The notes: generated from the letters alone by a model not told the origin. Shown: positions 25,825 to 34,637, counted from the first letter of the stretch. The stretch: 34,926 bases of DNA from Gallionellales bacterium RIFCSPLOWO2_02_FULL_57_47 (GCA_001801175.1 MGWZ01000046.1:27825-62750), one strand, 5' to 3'. A program made the numbers and translations.

Positions 25825-26477
25825 ATACGCGGGTAAACGGCATCGGCATGACCTCGCCACGCACCCGTGCGCGCATGATAGAGCGGCTGCGCGAGCAGGG
25901 TATCAGGAACGAGGCAGTACTGGCGGCGATGTTCGACGTGCCGCGCCATCTGTTCGTCGATGAAGCGCTGGCGAGCCGCGCTTATGATGATGTGTCGCTG
26001 CCGATCAATTTCAACCAGACCATTTCCCGGCCTTACATCGTGGCGCGCATGGTCGAGGTATTGTGCGCCGCCGGACCGCTCGGCCGCGTGCTGGAGATCG
26101 GTACCGGTTGCGGCTACCAGGCGGCGGTGCTGGCCCAGGTGGCGAAAGAGGTCTATACCGTGGAACGCATCAGGCCGCTTTACGAGCGCGCACGGAAACA
26201 ATTGGGCGAACTGAAGATGCGCAACGTCAGCGTGCGTTATGCCGATGGCAGCGCCGGATTGCCGGAAGTTGCGCCGTTTGACGGTATCGTCATGGCCGCC
26301 GCAGCGCCCGAGCTTTCGGCAACCTTGCGGGAGCAACTTGCTCCCGGTGGTAGAATGACACTGCCGGTTGGAACGCAGGAACAGTGGCTGTACCTGGTTG
26401 AACGCGACGCGCAGGGATTTCGCGAAACCAAATTGGAACCCGTGAAATTTGTACCACTTCTGATGGGGAAGGCTTGA
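25821..26477 (+). CDS. pcm: protein-L-isoaspartate O-methyltransferase
   Basis: This 218-residue enzyme uses S-adenosylmethionine to methylate isoaspartyl residues in aged proteins, starting their repair. The SAM-binding motif is [17 protein letters not shown]; the substrate-side motif is [16 protein letters not shown] chose the ATG at 25821 within the surE stop (ATGA); a longer upstream frame only reads through surE. The TGA is the first base pair region of the MITE-like element that follows, so the gene end abuts an insertion but looks complete. Confidence 0.95.
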   Translation: MNTRVNGIGMTSPRTRARMIERLREQGIRNEAVLAAMFDVPRHLFVDEALASRAYDDVSLPINFNQTISRPYIVARMVEVLCAAGPLGRVLEIGTGCGYQAAVLAQVAKEVYTVERIRPLYERARKQLGELKMRNVSVRYADGSAGLPEVAPFDGIVMAAAAPELSATLREQLAPGGRMTLPVGTQEQWLYLVERDAQGFRETKLEPVKFVPLLMGKA

Positions 26478-26815
26478 TCCTAGAAACCTTAGTTGACCGC
26501 TTATTGGAATGCATAGTGCAATGACTAAAATTGTTTTTGTGTTGTTTTGCCGTTTCACCGATTGTGTGAGCGCGCTACGGGGCGGATTGCACGGTTCTGG
26601 CGGCGCATGGCGGCGTTGCAACTCCTTGGAATGGAATAACCATTCCGCGTCGTTGCGCCTTGCACTGCGCCTTCGACACGTTACTGGCGAAGCCAGCCGT
26701 TTGCGGGAGAAGGCGCCATGCGGCCACTCCCGCACCCGTCGGCTTCGCCGCACCGTGTTGTGGCCGCACCCCCATAACCGCACACTCCACCCCGTCCAAC
26801 TGAGGTTTCTAGGAT
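26477..26815. mobile_element. MITE-like element between pcm and nlpD
   Basis: The left end ATCCTAGAAACCTTAGTTG (26477-26495) and the right end CAACTGAGGTTTCTAGGAT (26797-26815) are inverted repeats of 19 bases with one mismatch. They bound 339 bases with no credible gene. Inside is a hairpin GGAATGG-AATAA-CCATTCC (26628-26646). Size, terminal repeats and lack of coding sequence fit a non-autonomous miniature element. I found no clear target duplication. Its right end contains the first bases of nlpD. Confidence 0.7.
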
Positions 26816-27740
26816 GAACCAAGGCAGGATTTGTGCGCTGTTGCTGATTGCGGCTGTGCTGGTTGGCTGCTCTTCGAGCGGGCATCGCGCGCCTATCGTC
26901 GAGCGAGGCGCGGCTGCCAGGAAGGGCGTTGTTGCAGTCGAACAGGCACAAAAAAAACCCACGCGTGAAAAAGACTGGCGGCCTGAGGTGCATGTCGTGC
27001 AGAAGGGCGATACGTTGTACAGCATCGCTTTCAATTACGGATTTGATTATCACGAACTGGCCGAACTGAATGCCATCAAGGACCCCAGAGTAATCTCCAT
27101 AGGGCAGGAGATCCGCCTGTTTCCAGGCAGGCAGAATGCTTCTTCTTCTGCCGCTGCCGAAACCAGGACGTCTGAGCCGCCTATTAAGGACCAGCCCAAG
27201 CTTGTGAAATATCCGTACAGCGAAGCGGCAATGGCACAGATCGGTAAGGTTCAGGAGGCGCCCAAACCCCGTCCCGCAGCGATTGCCAAGGTGGAAACCA
27301 AACCCAGGCCTGTTGTCACAACTCCTGTTGTTTCATCGGACGATTCCGATGACAGCGAGGAAGCTGAGCTGGACTGGAGCATGCCAGCCGAGGGTAAATT
27401 GATCGGCAGTTTTTCCGAGTCGGCCAATCGCAAGGGCATCGATATTGCCGGCAAACTCGGACAACCGGTCGTCGCCAGTGCGCCCGGCAAGGTGGTGTAC
27501 AGCGGCAGCGGATTGCGCGGCTACGGCAAGCTGGTCATTATCAAACATAACAAGACTTATCTCAGCGCCTACGCGCACAACGACCAGGTGCTGGTGAAGG
27601 AAGGGCAGAGCGTCAACCGCGGGCAAAAGATCGCCACTATGGGCAACACCGATGCCGACCAGGTCAAGCTTCACTTTGAGGTGCGCCGCTTCGGCAAGCC
27701 GGTGGATCCGGCGAAATACCTGCCATCCGGCAAATCCTGA
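26814..27740 (+). CDS. nlpD: NlpD-like lipoprotein, LysM and degenerate M23 domains
   Basis: This 308-residue lipoprotein has a lipobox VLVGC (Cys19), a LysM peptidoglycan-binding domain at about 60-104 (VVQKGDTLYSIAFNYGF), a low-complexity Pro/Lys/Ser linker and an M23/LytM domain at about 190-305. The first zinc histidine of active M23 enzymes is replaced (RKGIDIAG), though LHFEVRRFG remains, so it is likely an amidase activator like NlpD, not a peptidase. The start codon and GAGG ribosome binding site (26802-26805) lie inside the inverted repeat of the upstream element. rpoS, often next, is absent. Confidence 0.92.
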   Translation: MNQGRICALLLIAAVLVGCSSSGHRAPIVERGAAARKGVVAVEQAQKKPTREKDWRPEVHVVQKGDTLYSIAFNYGFDYHELAELNAIKDPRVISIGQEIRLFPGRQNASSSAAAETRTSEPPIKDQPKLVKYPYSEAAMAQIGKVQEAPKPRPAAIAKVETKPRPVVTTPVVSSDDSDDSEEAELDWSMPAEGKLIGSFSESANRKGIDIAGKLGQPVVASAPGKVVYSGSGLRGYGKLVIIKHNKTYLSAYAHNDQVLVKEGQSVNRGQKIATMGNTDADQVKLHFEVRRFGKPVDPAKYLPSGKS

Positions 27741-27754
27741 GTGGTGCTTGGGTT

Positions 27755-28615
27755 ATGCCCGAAACAGACAACATTCTCAGCGTGACGAATCACGACCGCG
27801 GCAGCGCGGCACTGCGATATGTCTATCCGGTGATATCTCGCCGTGCCGGCAGCGTATCGGTCGGCATCAACCTCAATCCCAACAATGCCTGCAACTGGCG
27901 TTGCATTTACTGCCAGGTTCCGGATTTGACGCGCGGCACTGCGCCTCCAGTCGATCTTGCCGTTCTGGAAAACGAGCTGCGCGGTTTTCTCAACGAACTG
28001 CTGCACGGCGATTTCATGAAGCACCGTGTTCCGGAAGGTTTGCAGCGCATCAACGACATCGCGCTGTCCGGCAATGGCGAACCGACCAGCAGCGCCGAGT
28101 TTGCGCAAGTCATCGAACTCATCGCCCGGGTGAGGGGTGAAGTGGCGTTGCCGGAAACTGTAAAAACCGTGCTGATCACCAACGGCAGTCTGCTGTATCG
28201 CAGCGAAGTGCAGCAGGGCCTGCGCGCCATGGCGAAGCTCAACGGCGAAGTGTGGTTCAAGCTGGATCGCGCCAGCGAAGCAGGGATGCAGCTCATCAAC
28301 AACACCAGCACCGGCATGGGCAAGGTGCGCGACAATCTTGTCGCCGCCATCGCATTGTGCCCGACCTGGCTGCAAACCTGCTGGTTCGCGCTGGACGGCA
28401 AGCCTCCGTCGCGCCAGGACGAAGACGACTACCTGGAGTTTGTTTCAGCATTGCTGCGCGACGGGCACAAACCGCAAGGCGTGCTGCTCTACGGACTGGC
28501 GCGCCCTTCGATGCAGGCGGAAGCGCCGCGCCTGTCTGCGCTGCCCGAAGAGCACCTGCAAGCCTTCGCCGGGCGTATCGGCAAGCTTGGCTTGCCGATC
28601 AAGGTGAGCGTCTGA
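27755..28615 (+). CDS. radical SAM protein, function unknown
   Basis: This 286-residue protein has the radical SAM cluster motif C-x3-C-x2-C in NACNWRCIYCQ (Cys46, Cys50, Cys53), the SGNGEPTSS glycine motif and a later VLITNGSLL strand, as in MoaA/PflA-like enzymes that bind a [4Fe-4S] cluster and SAM. It has no extra C-terminal cluster domain. It starts 14 bases after nlpD and is probably in the same transcript, at the place where rpoS stands in many relatives. The substrate is not known. Confidence 0.88.
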   Translation: MPETDNILSVTNHDRGSAALRYVYPVISRRAGSVSVGINLNPNNACNWRCIYCQVPDLTRGTAPPVDLAVLENELRGFLNELLHGDFMKHRVPEGLQRINDIALSGNGEPTSSAEFAQVIELIARVRGEVALPETVKTVLITNGSLLYRSEVQQGLRAMAKLNGEVWFKLDRASEAGMQLINNTSTGMGKVRDNLVAAIALCPTWLQTCWFALDGKPPSRQDEDDYLEFVSALLRDGHKPQGVLLYGLARPSMQAEAPRLSALPEEHLQAFAGRIGKLGLPIKVSV

Positions 28616-28733
28616 TTTCAATATCCCTGAATGAACATTGACGGGTCATTTTCCTCTCTTGCTTGCGGGAGCAGAGAGTGACGAAGCAAGCAGAGCCGTC
28701 CTTTCTCAATAGCTCATTTCCACGTATCCCTGA

Positions 28734-30731
28734 ATGCTAAACAAACTTAATCCTGTACAACGCGAAGCGGTGACCTACCTCGACGGCCCTTTGCTGGTGC
28801 TGGCCGGGGCGGGCAGCGGCAAGACGCGCGTCATCACCCACAAGATCGCCTATCTGATCGACCAGTGCGGCTATGCGGCACGCAACATCGCCGCGATCAC
28901 TTTTACCAACAAGGCCGCAAACGAGATGCGCGAGCGCGTCGGCACCCTGGCGCAGGGTTCCAATACGAAGGGCCTGGTGGTGAGCACCTTCCATTCGCTG
29001 GGGATGAACATCCTGCGCGCCGAAGCAGTGCTGCTGGGCTACAAGCCGCAGTTCTCGATATTCGATTCCAGCGACACCTGGAAGATCATCGGCGAGCTGA
29101 CCAACTCCGGCGACAAGCAGGAAATCCGCGATATCCAGACGCAAATCTCGAACTGGAAATCGGCTTTCGTTTCACCTGAACAGGCTGCACAAATCGCCGA
29201 TAAAGATGAGACAAAGGTCCAGGCCCGCATCTATTCTCGTTATCAGGAGACGCTGCGCGCCTACCAGGCGGTGGACTTCGACGATTTGATCCATCTGCCG
29301 GTGGTGCTGTTCAACGAGCATCCCGAAGCCTTGCTGCGCTGGCAACAGCGGCTGCGCTACCTGCTGGTCGACGAATACCAGGACACCAACGATTGCCAGT
29401 ACCAGATGATCAAGCTGCTGGCGGGCAGCCGCGCCGCGGTCACGGTGGTGGGCGATGATGACCAGTCGATCTATGCCTGGCGCGGCGCGAGCATCGAGAA
29501 CCTGCACAACCTGCGCAAGGACTATCCCAATTTGCATGTCGTCAAACTGGAACAGAACTACCGTTCCTCGCAGCGCATCCTCAAGGTGGCAAACCACCTG
29601 ATCAACCACAACACCAAGGTGTTCGAGAAAAAGCTGTGGAGCGACCACGGCATCGGCGATCCGATCCGCATCTACGCGGCGCGCGATGACGAGCACGAAG
29701 CCGAAAGCGTGGTGATGAAACTGATATCGCACAAGTTTGAGCATCGCACGCGCTTTGCCGACTATGCGATCCTGTATCGCAGCAATCACCTGTCGCGCGC
29801 CTTCGAGGAACAGTTGCGCACCCAGCGCGTGCCTTATACCGTCAGCGGCGGCACCTCGTTTTTCGACCGCGCCGAGATCAAGGACATTACCGCCTACCTG
29901 AGGCTGATCGCCAACCCGGATGATGATCCGGCCTTCATCCGCGCGATCACCACGCCGAAACGCGGCATCGGCAACACGACACTGGAGAAGCTCGGCAGCT
30001 ATGCCGGATCGCGCCACATCAGCCTGTTCGAGGCGGCTTTCGAAGCGCATGTCCAGCAGGAATTGCCGCCGCGCCAATATGAAGAGCTGATGACTTTCTG
30101 CAACTTCATCAACCGCATCCAGGATCGCGCCGACAAAGACCCTTGCGGCGAATTGCTCGACGAACTGCTGCGCGCGATCAATTACGAAACCTGGCTGTAC
30201 GATTCGCACGAGCCGCGCCAGGCAGACACCAAATGGGAGAACGTGCAGGAGTTCATCGCGTGGCTCAAGCGCAAGTCCGAGGCGGATGAAAAGTCATTGA
30301 TCGCGATGGTGCAGACCATCGCGCTGATCAACATGCTCGAAGGCAAAGACCAGGAACCGGATGCCGTCTCGCTGTCCACGCTGCACGCCGCCAAGGGCCT
30401 GGAATTCCCGCATGTGTTCATCATCGCAGCGGAAGAAGACATCCTGCCGTTCCGCGACAGCGACGAAAAACAGATCGAAGAAGAGCGCCGCCTGATGTAC
30501 GTCGGCATCACCCGTGCCGAGCGCAGCCTGCAGATCAGTTACTGCAACCGCCGCAAGCGCGGCAAGGACTGGATGGCCTGCGAACCGAGCCGCTTCCTGG
30601 AAGAAATGCCGGAGGATGAATTAGTCTATGCGGGAAGCCACGCGGATGCCGCGCCCACCGTCACCAAAGGCGAGGGCATGGATAAGCTGGCGAAGTTGAA
30701 GGCGATGCTGAACAGGCCGGTGACGGAATGA
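28734..30731 (+). CDS. rep: ATP-dependent DNA helicase Rep
   Basis: This 665-residue superfamily 1A helicase has all motifs: Q-motif (LNPVQREAV), Walker A (GAGSGKTRV), motif II (VDEYQDTN), III (GDDDQSIYAWRGA), IV (EQNYRSS), V (LHAAKGLEFPHVFI) and VI (RRLMYVGITRAE). The length (shorter than UvrD or PcrA) and the ending fit Rep, which moves 3' to 5' and helps forks pass bound proteins. A 118-base spacer separates it from the radical SAM gene. Confidence 0.94.
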   Translation: MLNKLNPVQREAVTYLDGPLLVLAGAGSGKTRVITHKIAYLIDQCGYAARNIAAITFTNKAANEMRERVGTLAQGSNTKGLVVSTFHSLGMNILRAEAVLLGYKPQFSIFDSSDTWKIIGELTNSGDKQEIRDIQTQISNWKSAFVSPEQAAQIADKDETKVQARIYSRYQETLRAYQAVDFDDLIHLPVVLFNEHPEALLRWQQRLRYLLVDEYQDTNDCQYQMIKLLAGSRAAVTVVGDDDQSIYAWRGASIENLHNLRKDYPNLHVVKLEQNYRSSQRILKVANHLINHNTKVFEKKLWSDHGIGDPIRIYAARDDEHEAESVVMKLISHKFEHRTRFADYAILYRSNHLSRAFEEQLRTQRVPYTVSGGTSFFDRAEIKDITAYLRLIANPDDDPAFIRAITTPKRGIGNTTLEKLGSYAGSRHISLFEAAFEAHVQQELPPRQYEELMTFCNFINRIQDRADKDPCGELLDELLRAINYETWLYDSHEPRQADTKWENVQEFIAWLKRKSEADEKSLIAMVQTIALINMLEGKDQEPDAVSLSTLHAAKGLEFPHVFIIAAEEDILPFRDSDEKQIEEERRLMYVGITRAERSLQISYCNRRKRGKDWMACEPSRFLEEMPEDELVYAGSHADAAPTVTKGEGMDKLAKLKAMLNRPVTE

Positions 30732-30874
30732 GAGCTCATCAGAATTGATGCTGTCCTTTTACTCAGCAGTCAGAAATTAAAGCTACAAAAAATTGTAGTT
30801 CATGTGTAGGAGCCCGATTTATCGGGCGATAGCCAATCTTAAAATCGCCCTTCATAGGCAACAGACTTAAATTA

Positions 30875-30893
30875 CCCCCGGCAGAGCCGGGGG
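30875..30893 (-). terminator. possible hairpin terminator
   Basis: The 8-base G/C stem CCCCCGGC with a 3-base loop is followed on the minus strand by TAATTTAAG, a weak T-poor tail, and on the plus strand by CTTATT. It could end the lon or rep transcript but the lack of a T-run and its place in a repeat cluster keep this uncertain. Confidence 0.3.
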
Positions 30894-30968
30894 CTTATTG
30901 GGTGAGCGCCTCAAAGGCGCCAATAAAACCGTGAGCCGCCTGAAGGCGGCTGAATTTCCACCCCTTCA

Positions 30969-31060
30969 CCCTTGCAGGGGGAAGGTTGGGATGGGGGTAG
31001 AAATCTTGATTGTGCTCATGCCTCGCTTCTACCTCCACCCTAACCCTCCCCCTGCAAGGG
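30969..31060. repeat. inverted pair of family B repeats
   Basis: Imperfect 34-base arms (30969-31002 and 31027-31060), each beginning or ending at CCCTTGCAGGGGG, face each other around 24 bases. The left arm is nearly the sequence seen at 1257-1302. Confidence 0.7.
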
Positions 31061-31261
31061 GGAGAGCTTGCGAGGGGGCAGGATGATGGTGCTGAATTTG
31101 GATGTTGCCCTTTATGACCGCCGGAACGGTCAAACCTGACAGAGTCCCCTGGCATAACCACTGACTTACCCGGCGTAGTTTGCCGCGTTGGTCAGATGGC
31201 CAGTCGTTTCATCAGAGCCGGGGGGTTATTTCACGGAAATACCCAGGTAACGCCCGGCTGT

Positions 31262-33724
31262 TTACCCCTTCGTTTCAGCGCTTGTCGACAATGCCACCTT
31301 CAGCGCGTCATCTACATATTCCAGCCACACGAACTCGATCTTCTCCCGCGCCTCGGCGGGAATGTCTTCCATATCCCTGCGGTTGCGGGCGGGCAGCATC
31401 ACGGTCTTGATGCCGGCTCGTAGCGCCGCGAGCACTTTTTCTTTCACGCCTCCGATCGGCAGCACCAGGCCGCGCAGGCTGATCTCGCCGGTCATTGCCA
31501 CATCGCTGCGCACCGGGCGCTGCGTGAGCAGCGAGGCGAGCGCCGTGAACATCGCGACACCGGCACTCGGGCCGTCCTTGGGCGTTGCGCCCGCAGGCAC
31601 GTGGATGTGAATGTCGGATTTATCGAACATCCCGGCATCGATTCCCAGTTCCGCTGCACGCCCTTTCACCAGTGACAGGGCTGCCTGCACGCTTTCCTTC
31701 ATCACATCGCCGAGCTGGCCGGTGACAATGAGCTTGCCGTTGCCGGGCATGCGCGCCGCTTCGATGAAGAGGATGTCGCCACCCACCGGCGTCCACGCCA
31801 GCCCGGTAGCAACGCCGGGAACGGCAGTACGCATGGCGATCTCCGCCTCGAACTTCTGGGCGCCGAGAATGGCGGGCAGGTCGGCCGCGTCGATGGTGAT
31901 GTGTTCCACTCCGCCTGCGGCGATGCGCAGCGCGACATGGCGGCATACCGAGCCGATCTCGCGCTCGAGGTTGCGCACGCCGGCTTCGCGCGTGTAGTCC
32001 TCGATGATGCCGGTCAGTGCGGCTTCGGTGATCTCGCACTGCGCCGGCAGCAGGCCATTACGCGACAGCTGGCGGTCGAGCAGGTAGCGATGCGCGATTT
32101 GCAGCTTCTCCTGCGCGGTGTAGCCGGGCAACTGGATGATTTCCATGCGGTCGCGCAGCGGGCCGGGGATGGTGTCGAGCACGTTGGCGGTGCACACGAA
32201 CAGTACCGACGACAGGTCGTAGGGCACCGCGAGGTAGTTGTCGCGGAAGGTGCTGTTCTGCTCGGGGTCGAGCACTTCGAGCAGCGCCGATGACGGGTCG
32301 CCGTGAAAGCCGCCGGCGCCGAGTTTGTCCACTTCGTCCAGCATCATCACCACGTTGCGCGTGCCGGCCTTTTTCAGTCCCTGGATGATGTTGCCCGGCA
32401 GCGCCCCGATGTAAGTGCGGCGGTGGCCGCGAATCTCCGCCTCGTCATGCACGCCGCCCAGACTCACGCGCACGAACTCGCGCCCGGTGGCACGCGCGAT
32501 GCTCTGGCCGAGCGAGGTCTTGCCCACGCCGGGCGGGCCGGCGAAACAGAGGATCGGCGCCTTGCCGTGCGGGTTGAGCTTGCGCACGGCGAGGTATTCG
32601 AGGATGCGCTTCTTGATCTTCTCCAACCCGTGATGGTCCTCGTCGAGAATTCGACGCGCCTCATTGATGTCGATCGCCGGTGCGTCGGGCGCCTTCCACG
32701 GCAATTCGGTGAGCCAGTCGAGATAGGTGCGCACCATCGCGTATTCGCCGGCCGCTTCGGACATGCGCTGCAGGCGCTTGAGTTCCTTCAGCGCCTGTTT
32801 CTCGACTTCTTCGGGCATGCCGGCATCGGCGATGGCCTTGGCGACTTCCTCCAGCTCGGCGGCGCCTTCATCGCCTTCGCCAAGTTCCTTCTGGATGGTG
32901 CGCAGCTGTTCGCGCAGCAGGTGTTCGCGGCCCTTCTCGCCGATCGACTGCTTGGTGCGCTGGTCGATCTCCTGCGAGATGCGCAGCACCTCGGCACGGC
33001 GCGACAGGATTTCGAGCAGGCGGTCGAGCCGGGTGCGCAGATCGAAGGTTTCCAGCAGCGACTGCTTCTCTTCGATGGTGGCGTCCATCAGCATCGAAAT
33101 GATGTCCGCCAATCGCGTTGGCGAGTCAAGGGACTCCAGGCTTTTGATGATTTCCTGCGGTATTTCCTGCGGCAGCATCTGGAGTATTTCGATGGCGCGC
33201 TGCTTCAAGGTCAGCGCCCGCGCTTCAATCTCCTTGGTGTCCTGAGGGGTGTCCTCGATGCGCTGCACGCGCGCGACGAGGAAGTCATAGCCGTCGAGGA
33301 ATTGCAGCACGCGGAAACGCTCCTCGCCCTGGCAGACGACATGGTGCGCTCCGTCGGGAGCCGTAACATAACGCAGCACGTTGGCGGTGGTGCCGACCCA
33401 ATGCAGGTCGTCGGGGCCCGGCTCATCGACCTCGCCCTGGCGCTGCAGCAGCACACCGATCTGGCGCTGGTTGCGGGCCGCGAACTGGGCGGCGGCGAGC
33501 GAGCGGGTGCGGCCGATGGTGATCGGAATCAAGGCGCCGGGGAACAGCACCATGTTGCGCACCGGCAGGATGATCAGCGCATCTTCGGGTAGCGGCTTCG
33601 CGGTACGCGTTGCTGCCTCGGGCGCCGAACTGTACGCAGATTCACCCTGCGCAGAGAATGGTGGTGTATTGCCCTCTGCTTGTGCGGGGATGCGGGTATC
33701 CTCATTTTCGGTCATCGCGTTCAT
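31262..33724 (-). CDS. lon: ATP-dependent protease Lon, in operon with hsp20
   Basis: This 820-residue protease degrades misfolded and regulatory proteins. It has a Lon N-terminal substrate domain (about 45-240, LPVRNMVLFPGALIPI), AAA+ motor (Walker A GPPGVGKTS, Walker B MMLDEVDKLG) and protease domain with the catalytic dyad Ser720 (KDGPSAGVAM) and Lys763 (GGVKEKVLAAL). The first 40 residues are a Pro/Ala/Glu-rich extension. The ATG at 33724 overlaps the hsp20 stop (ATGA) and AGGAAG lies upstream. It may be a second Lon beside the usual clpX-linked one, which is not in this window. Confidence 0.94.
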   Translation of the reverse strand: MNAMTENEDTRIPAQAEGNTPPFSAQGESAYSSAPEAATRTAKPLPEDALIILPVRNMVLFPGALIPITIGRTRSLAAAQFAARNQRQIGVLLQRQGEVDEPGPDDLHWVGTTANVLRYVTAPDGAHHVVCQGEERFRVLQFLDGYDFLVARVQRIEDTPQDTKEIEARALTLKQRAIEILQMLPQEIPQEIIKSLESLDSPTRLADIISMLMDATIEEKQSLLETFDLRTRLDRLLEILSRRAEVLRISQEIDQRTKQSIGEKGREHLLREQLRTIQKELGEGDEGAAELEEVAKAIADAGMPEEVEKQALKELKRLQRMSEAAGEYAMVRTYLDWLTELPWKAPDAPAIDINEARRILDEDHHGLEKIKKRILEYLAVRKLNPHGKAPILCFAGPPGVGKTSLGQSIARATGREFVRVSLGGVHDEAEIRGHRRTYIGALPGNIIQGLKKAGTRNVVMMLDEVDKLGAGGFHGDPSSALLEVLDPEQNSTFRDNYLAVPYDLSSVLFVCTANVLDTIPGPLRDRMEIIQLPGYTAQEKLQIAHRYLLDRQLSRNGLLPAQCEITEAALTGIIEDYTREAGVRNLEREIGSVCRHVALRIAAGGVEHITIDAADLPAILGAQKFEAEIAMRTAVPGVATGLAWTPVGGDILFIEAARMPGNGKLIVTGQLGDVMKESVQAALSLVKGRAAELGIDAGMFDKSDIHIHVPAGATPKDGPSAGVAMFTALASLLTQRPVRSDVAMTGEISLRGLVLPIGGVKEKVLAALRAGIKTVMLPARNRRDMEDIPAEAREKIEFVWLEYVDDALKVALSTSAETKG

Positions 33725-34128
33725 CTCATCTTCCTTATGGTCAGTACCAGACAGCCATCGCTCCATTGTTGCGAGTCCAGTTCAAGCCGAATCTGCGGCA
33801 GCACAAGGCGCCGCTCGAAGTAGCCGTGGGGAATCTCCAGCCGCTCAATCGAGCAGTGGCGATCCTGCAGCGATACCCGACGCATGGCGCGGATCAGCAA
33901 TGTGCGCCCGTCGATCTTCGCCTCGGCATTGCCGGGTGACACACCGGGCAACGCGACGACGACCACAAACTCGCGCTCGTCCTCGAACACGTCCACAGGT
34001 GGCTGCCACGCCACGCGCGCCCCACGCGGATAGTCGAGGCGGAAAAACTGCCGCTGCAGTCGCTCGGCCTGATTCAGTAACTGGCAAGCTTCAGCCCACA
34101 TCCAGTTGATCGGGTCACGTGACGGCAT
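33721..34128 (-). CDS. small heat shock protein, Hsp20 family
   Basis: This 135-residue protein has an alpha-crystallin domain at about residues 40-135 (PPVDVFEDEREFVVVVALPGVS, GRTLLIRAMRR). It holds unfolding proteins for refolding or, here, likely for the Lon protease encoded next. The ATG at 34128 has GGAGG seven bases upstream; a longer frame to 34200 would read through the promoter. The C-terminal I-x-I motif appears only as LTIRKM. A sigma-32 promoter lies 51 bases before the start. Confidence 0.9.
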   Translation of the reverse strand: MPSRDPINWMWAEACQLLNQAERLQRQFFRLDYPRGARVAWQPPVDVFEDEREFVVVVALPGVSPGNAEAKIDGRTLLIRAMRRVSLQDRHCSIERLEIPHGYFERRLVLPQIRLELDSQQWSDGCLVLTIRKMR

Positions 34129-34179
34129 AAAAGACCTCCGTACAAATTGGTTTGGAAAATTGATCCGGCATGTGAGACG

Positions 34180-34207
34180 AAATGGGGACGGTTTTATCAA
34201 TTTCCAG
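34180..34207 (-). promoter_or_regulatory. sigma-32 heat-shock promoter of hsp20-lon
   Basis: On the minus strand CTGGAAA (34201-34207) and CCCCATTT (34180-34187) are separated by 13 bases. The sigma-32 consensus is CTTGAAA, 13-15 bases, CCCCATNT, so only one base differs. It points at hsp20 and lon, two expected heat-shock genes. Confidence 0.85.
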
Positions 34208-34288
34208 TGGCAGCAGTTCAGTGAGATTGCGGTAGCTCACGGGCACTCCCAAAGCCGATCTTTACCCAATCAAACGACTTGCCTTGCG

Positions 34289-34304
34289 GTAGCTTATAAG
34301 CTAC
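34289..34304 (+). promoter_or_regulatory. palindromic operator of the toxin-antitoxin pair
   Basis: GTAGCTTATAAGCTAC is a perfect 16-base palindrome ten bases before the toxin start. A possible promoter (TTGCCT 34279-34284, TACATT 34302-34307, spacer 17) overlaps it. In this family the antitoxin, alone or with toxin, represses its own operon, so this is the likely operator. Confidence 0.6.
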
Positions 34305-34313
34305 ATTATTTTC

Positions 34314-34637
34314 ATGATCGAAGCATTCCGATACCAGACCGAAGAGGGTAAGGAGCCATTGACCGAGTGGCTCCAGTCCCTGCGGGATAAGCAGGGGCAA
34401 GCCAAGATTCGTGTTCGCCTCAAACGCCTGGAAGCAGGAAATTTCGGTGACTGCGACCCTGTAGGCGATGGAGTGCTGGAATTGAGAGAACACCTTGGAG
34501 CGGGTTATCGAGTGTACTTTGGCCGTCATGTCCAGACGGTCGTGATTTTGCCGTGCGGCGGCTCCAAGAAATCGCAAGCGACAGACATCAGGACCGCCAG
34601 GGAATATTGGCAAGATTGGAAAAGGAGACAAACATGA
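34314..34637 (+). CDS. HigB/RelE-like toxin (DUF891, Gp49 type)
   Basis: This 107-residue protein matches the HigB-like group of RelE-superfamily toxins, ribosome-dependent mRNA endonucleases: IEAFRYQTEEGKEPLTEWLQSL at the start, then GVLELREHLGAGYRVYFGR and VVILPCGGSKKSQATDI. The family's basic and Tyr/Arg residues are present and length is full, so it seems intact. The toxin gene comes first, as in higBA order. It overlaps the antitoxin start (ATGA). The antitoxin is broken, so the toxin must be silent, tolerated, or still held by the antitoxin fragment. Confidence 0.88.
   Translation: MIEAFRYQTEEGKEPLTEWLQSLRDKQGQAKIRVRLKRLEAGNFGDCDPVGDGVLELREHLGAGYRVYFGRHVQTVVILPCGGSKKSQATDIRTAREYWQDWKRRQT

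Larger units (their letters stand above)
30732..31261. other. 530-base repeat-rich intergenic region
   Basis: Between the convergent rep and lon genes lie, in order, a hairpin CTACAA-AAAA-TTGTAG (30783-30798), one arm of repeat family A (30806-30830), a hairpin CCCCCGGC-AGA-GCCGGGGG (30875-30893), GCGCC-TCAAA-GGCGC (30906-30920), AGCCGCC-TGAA-GGCGGCT (30934-30951) and two facing family B arms (30969-31002 and 31027-31060). I see no gene. Confidence 0.7.

Noticed and set aside
26509..26817. 102-codon frame within the MITE-like element
   Set aside because: Low-complexity Arg/His-rich translation of palindromic DNA, no ribosome binding site and no domain.
30875..30951. Possible CRISPR-like array
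   Set aside because: The three hairpins differ in sequence and spacing, so there is no repeated unit with spacers.
32303..33592. Plus-strand frame of 429 codons opposite lon
   Set aside because: Shadow of lon; no recognisable domain.
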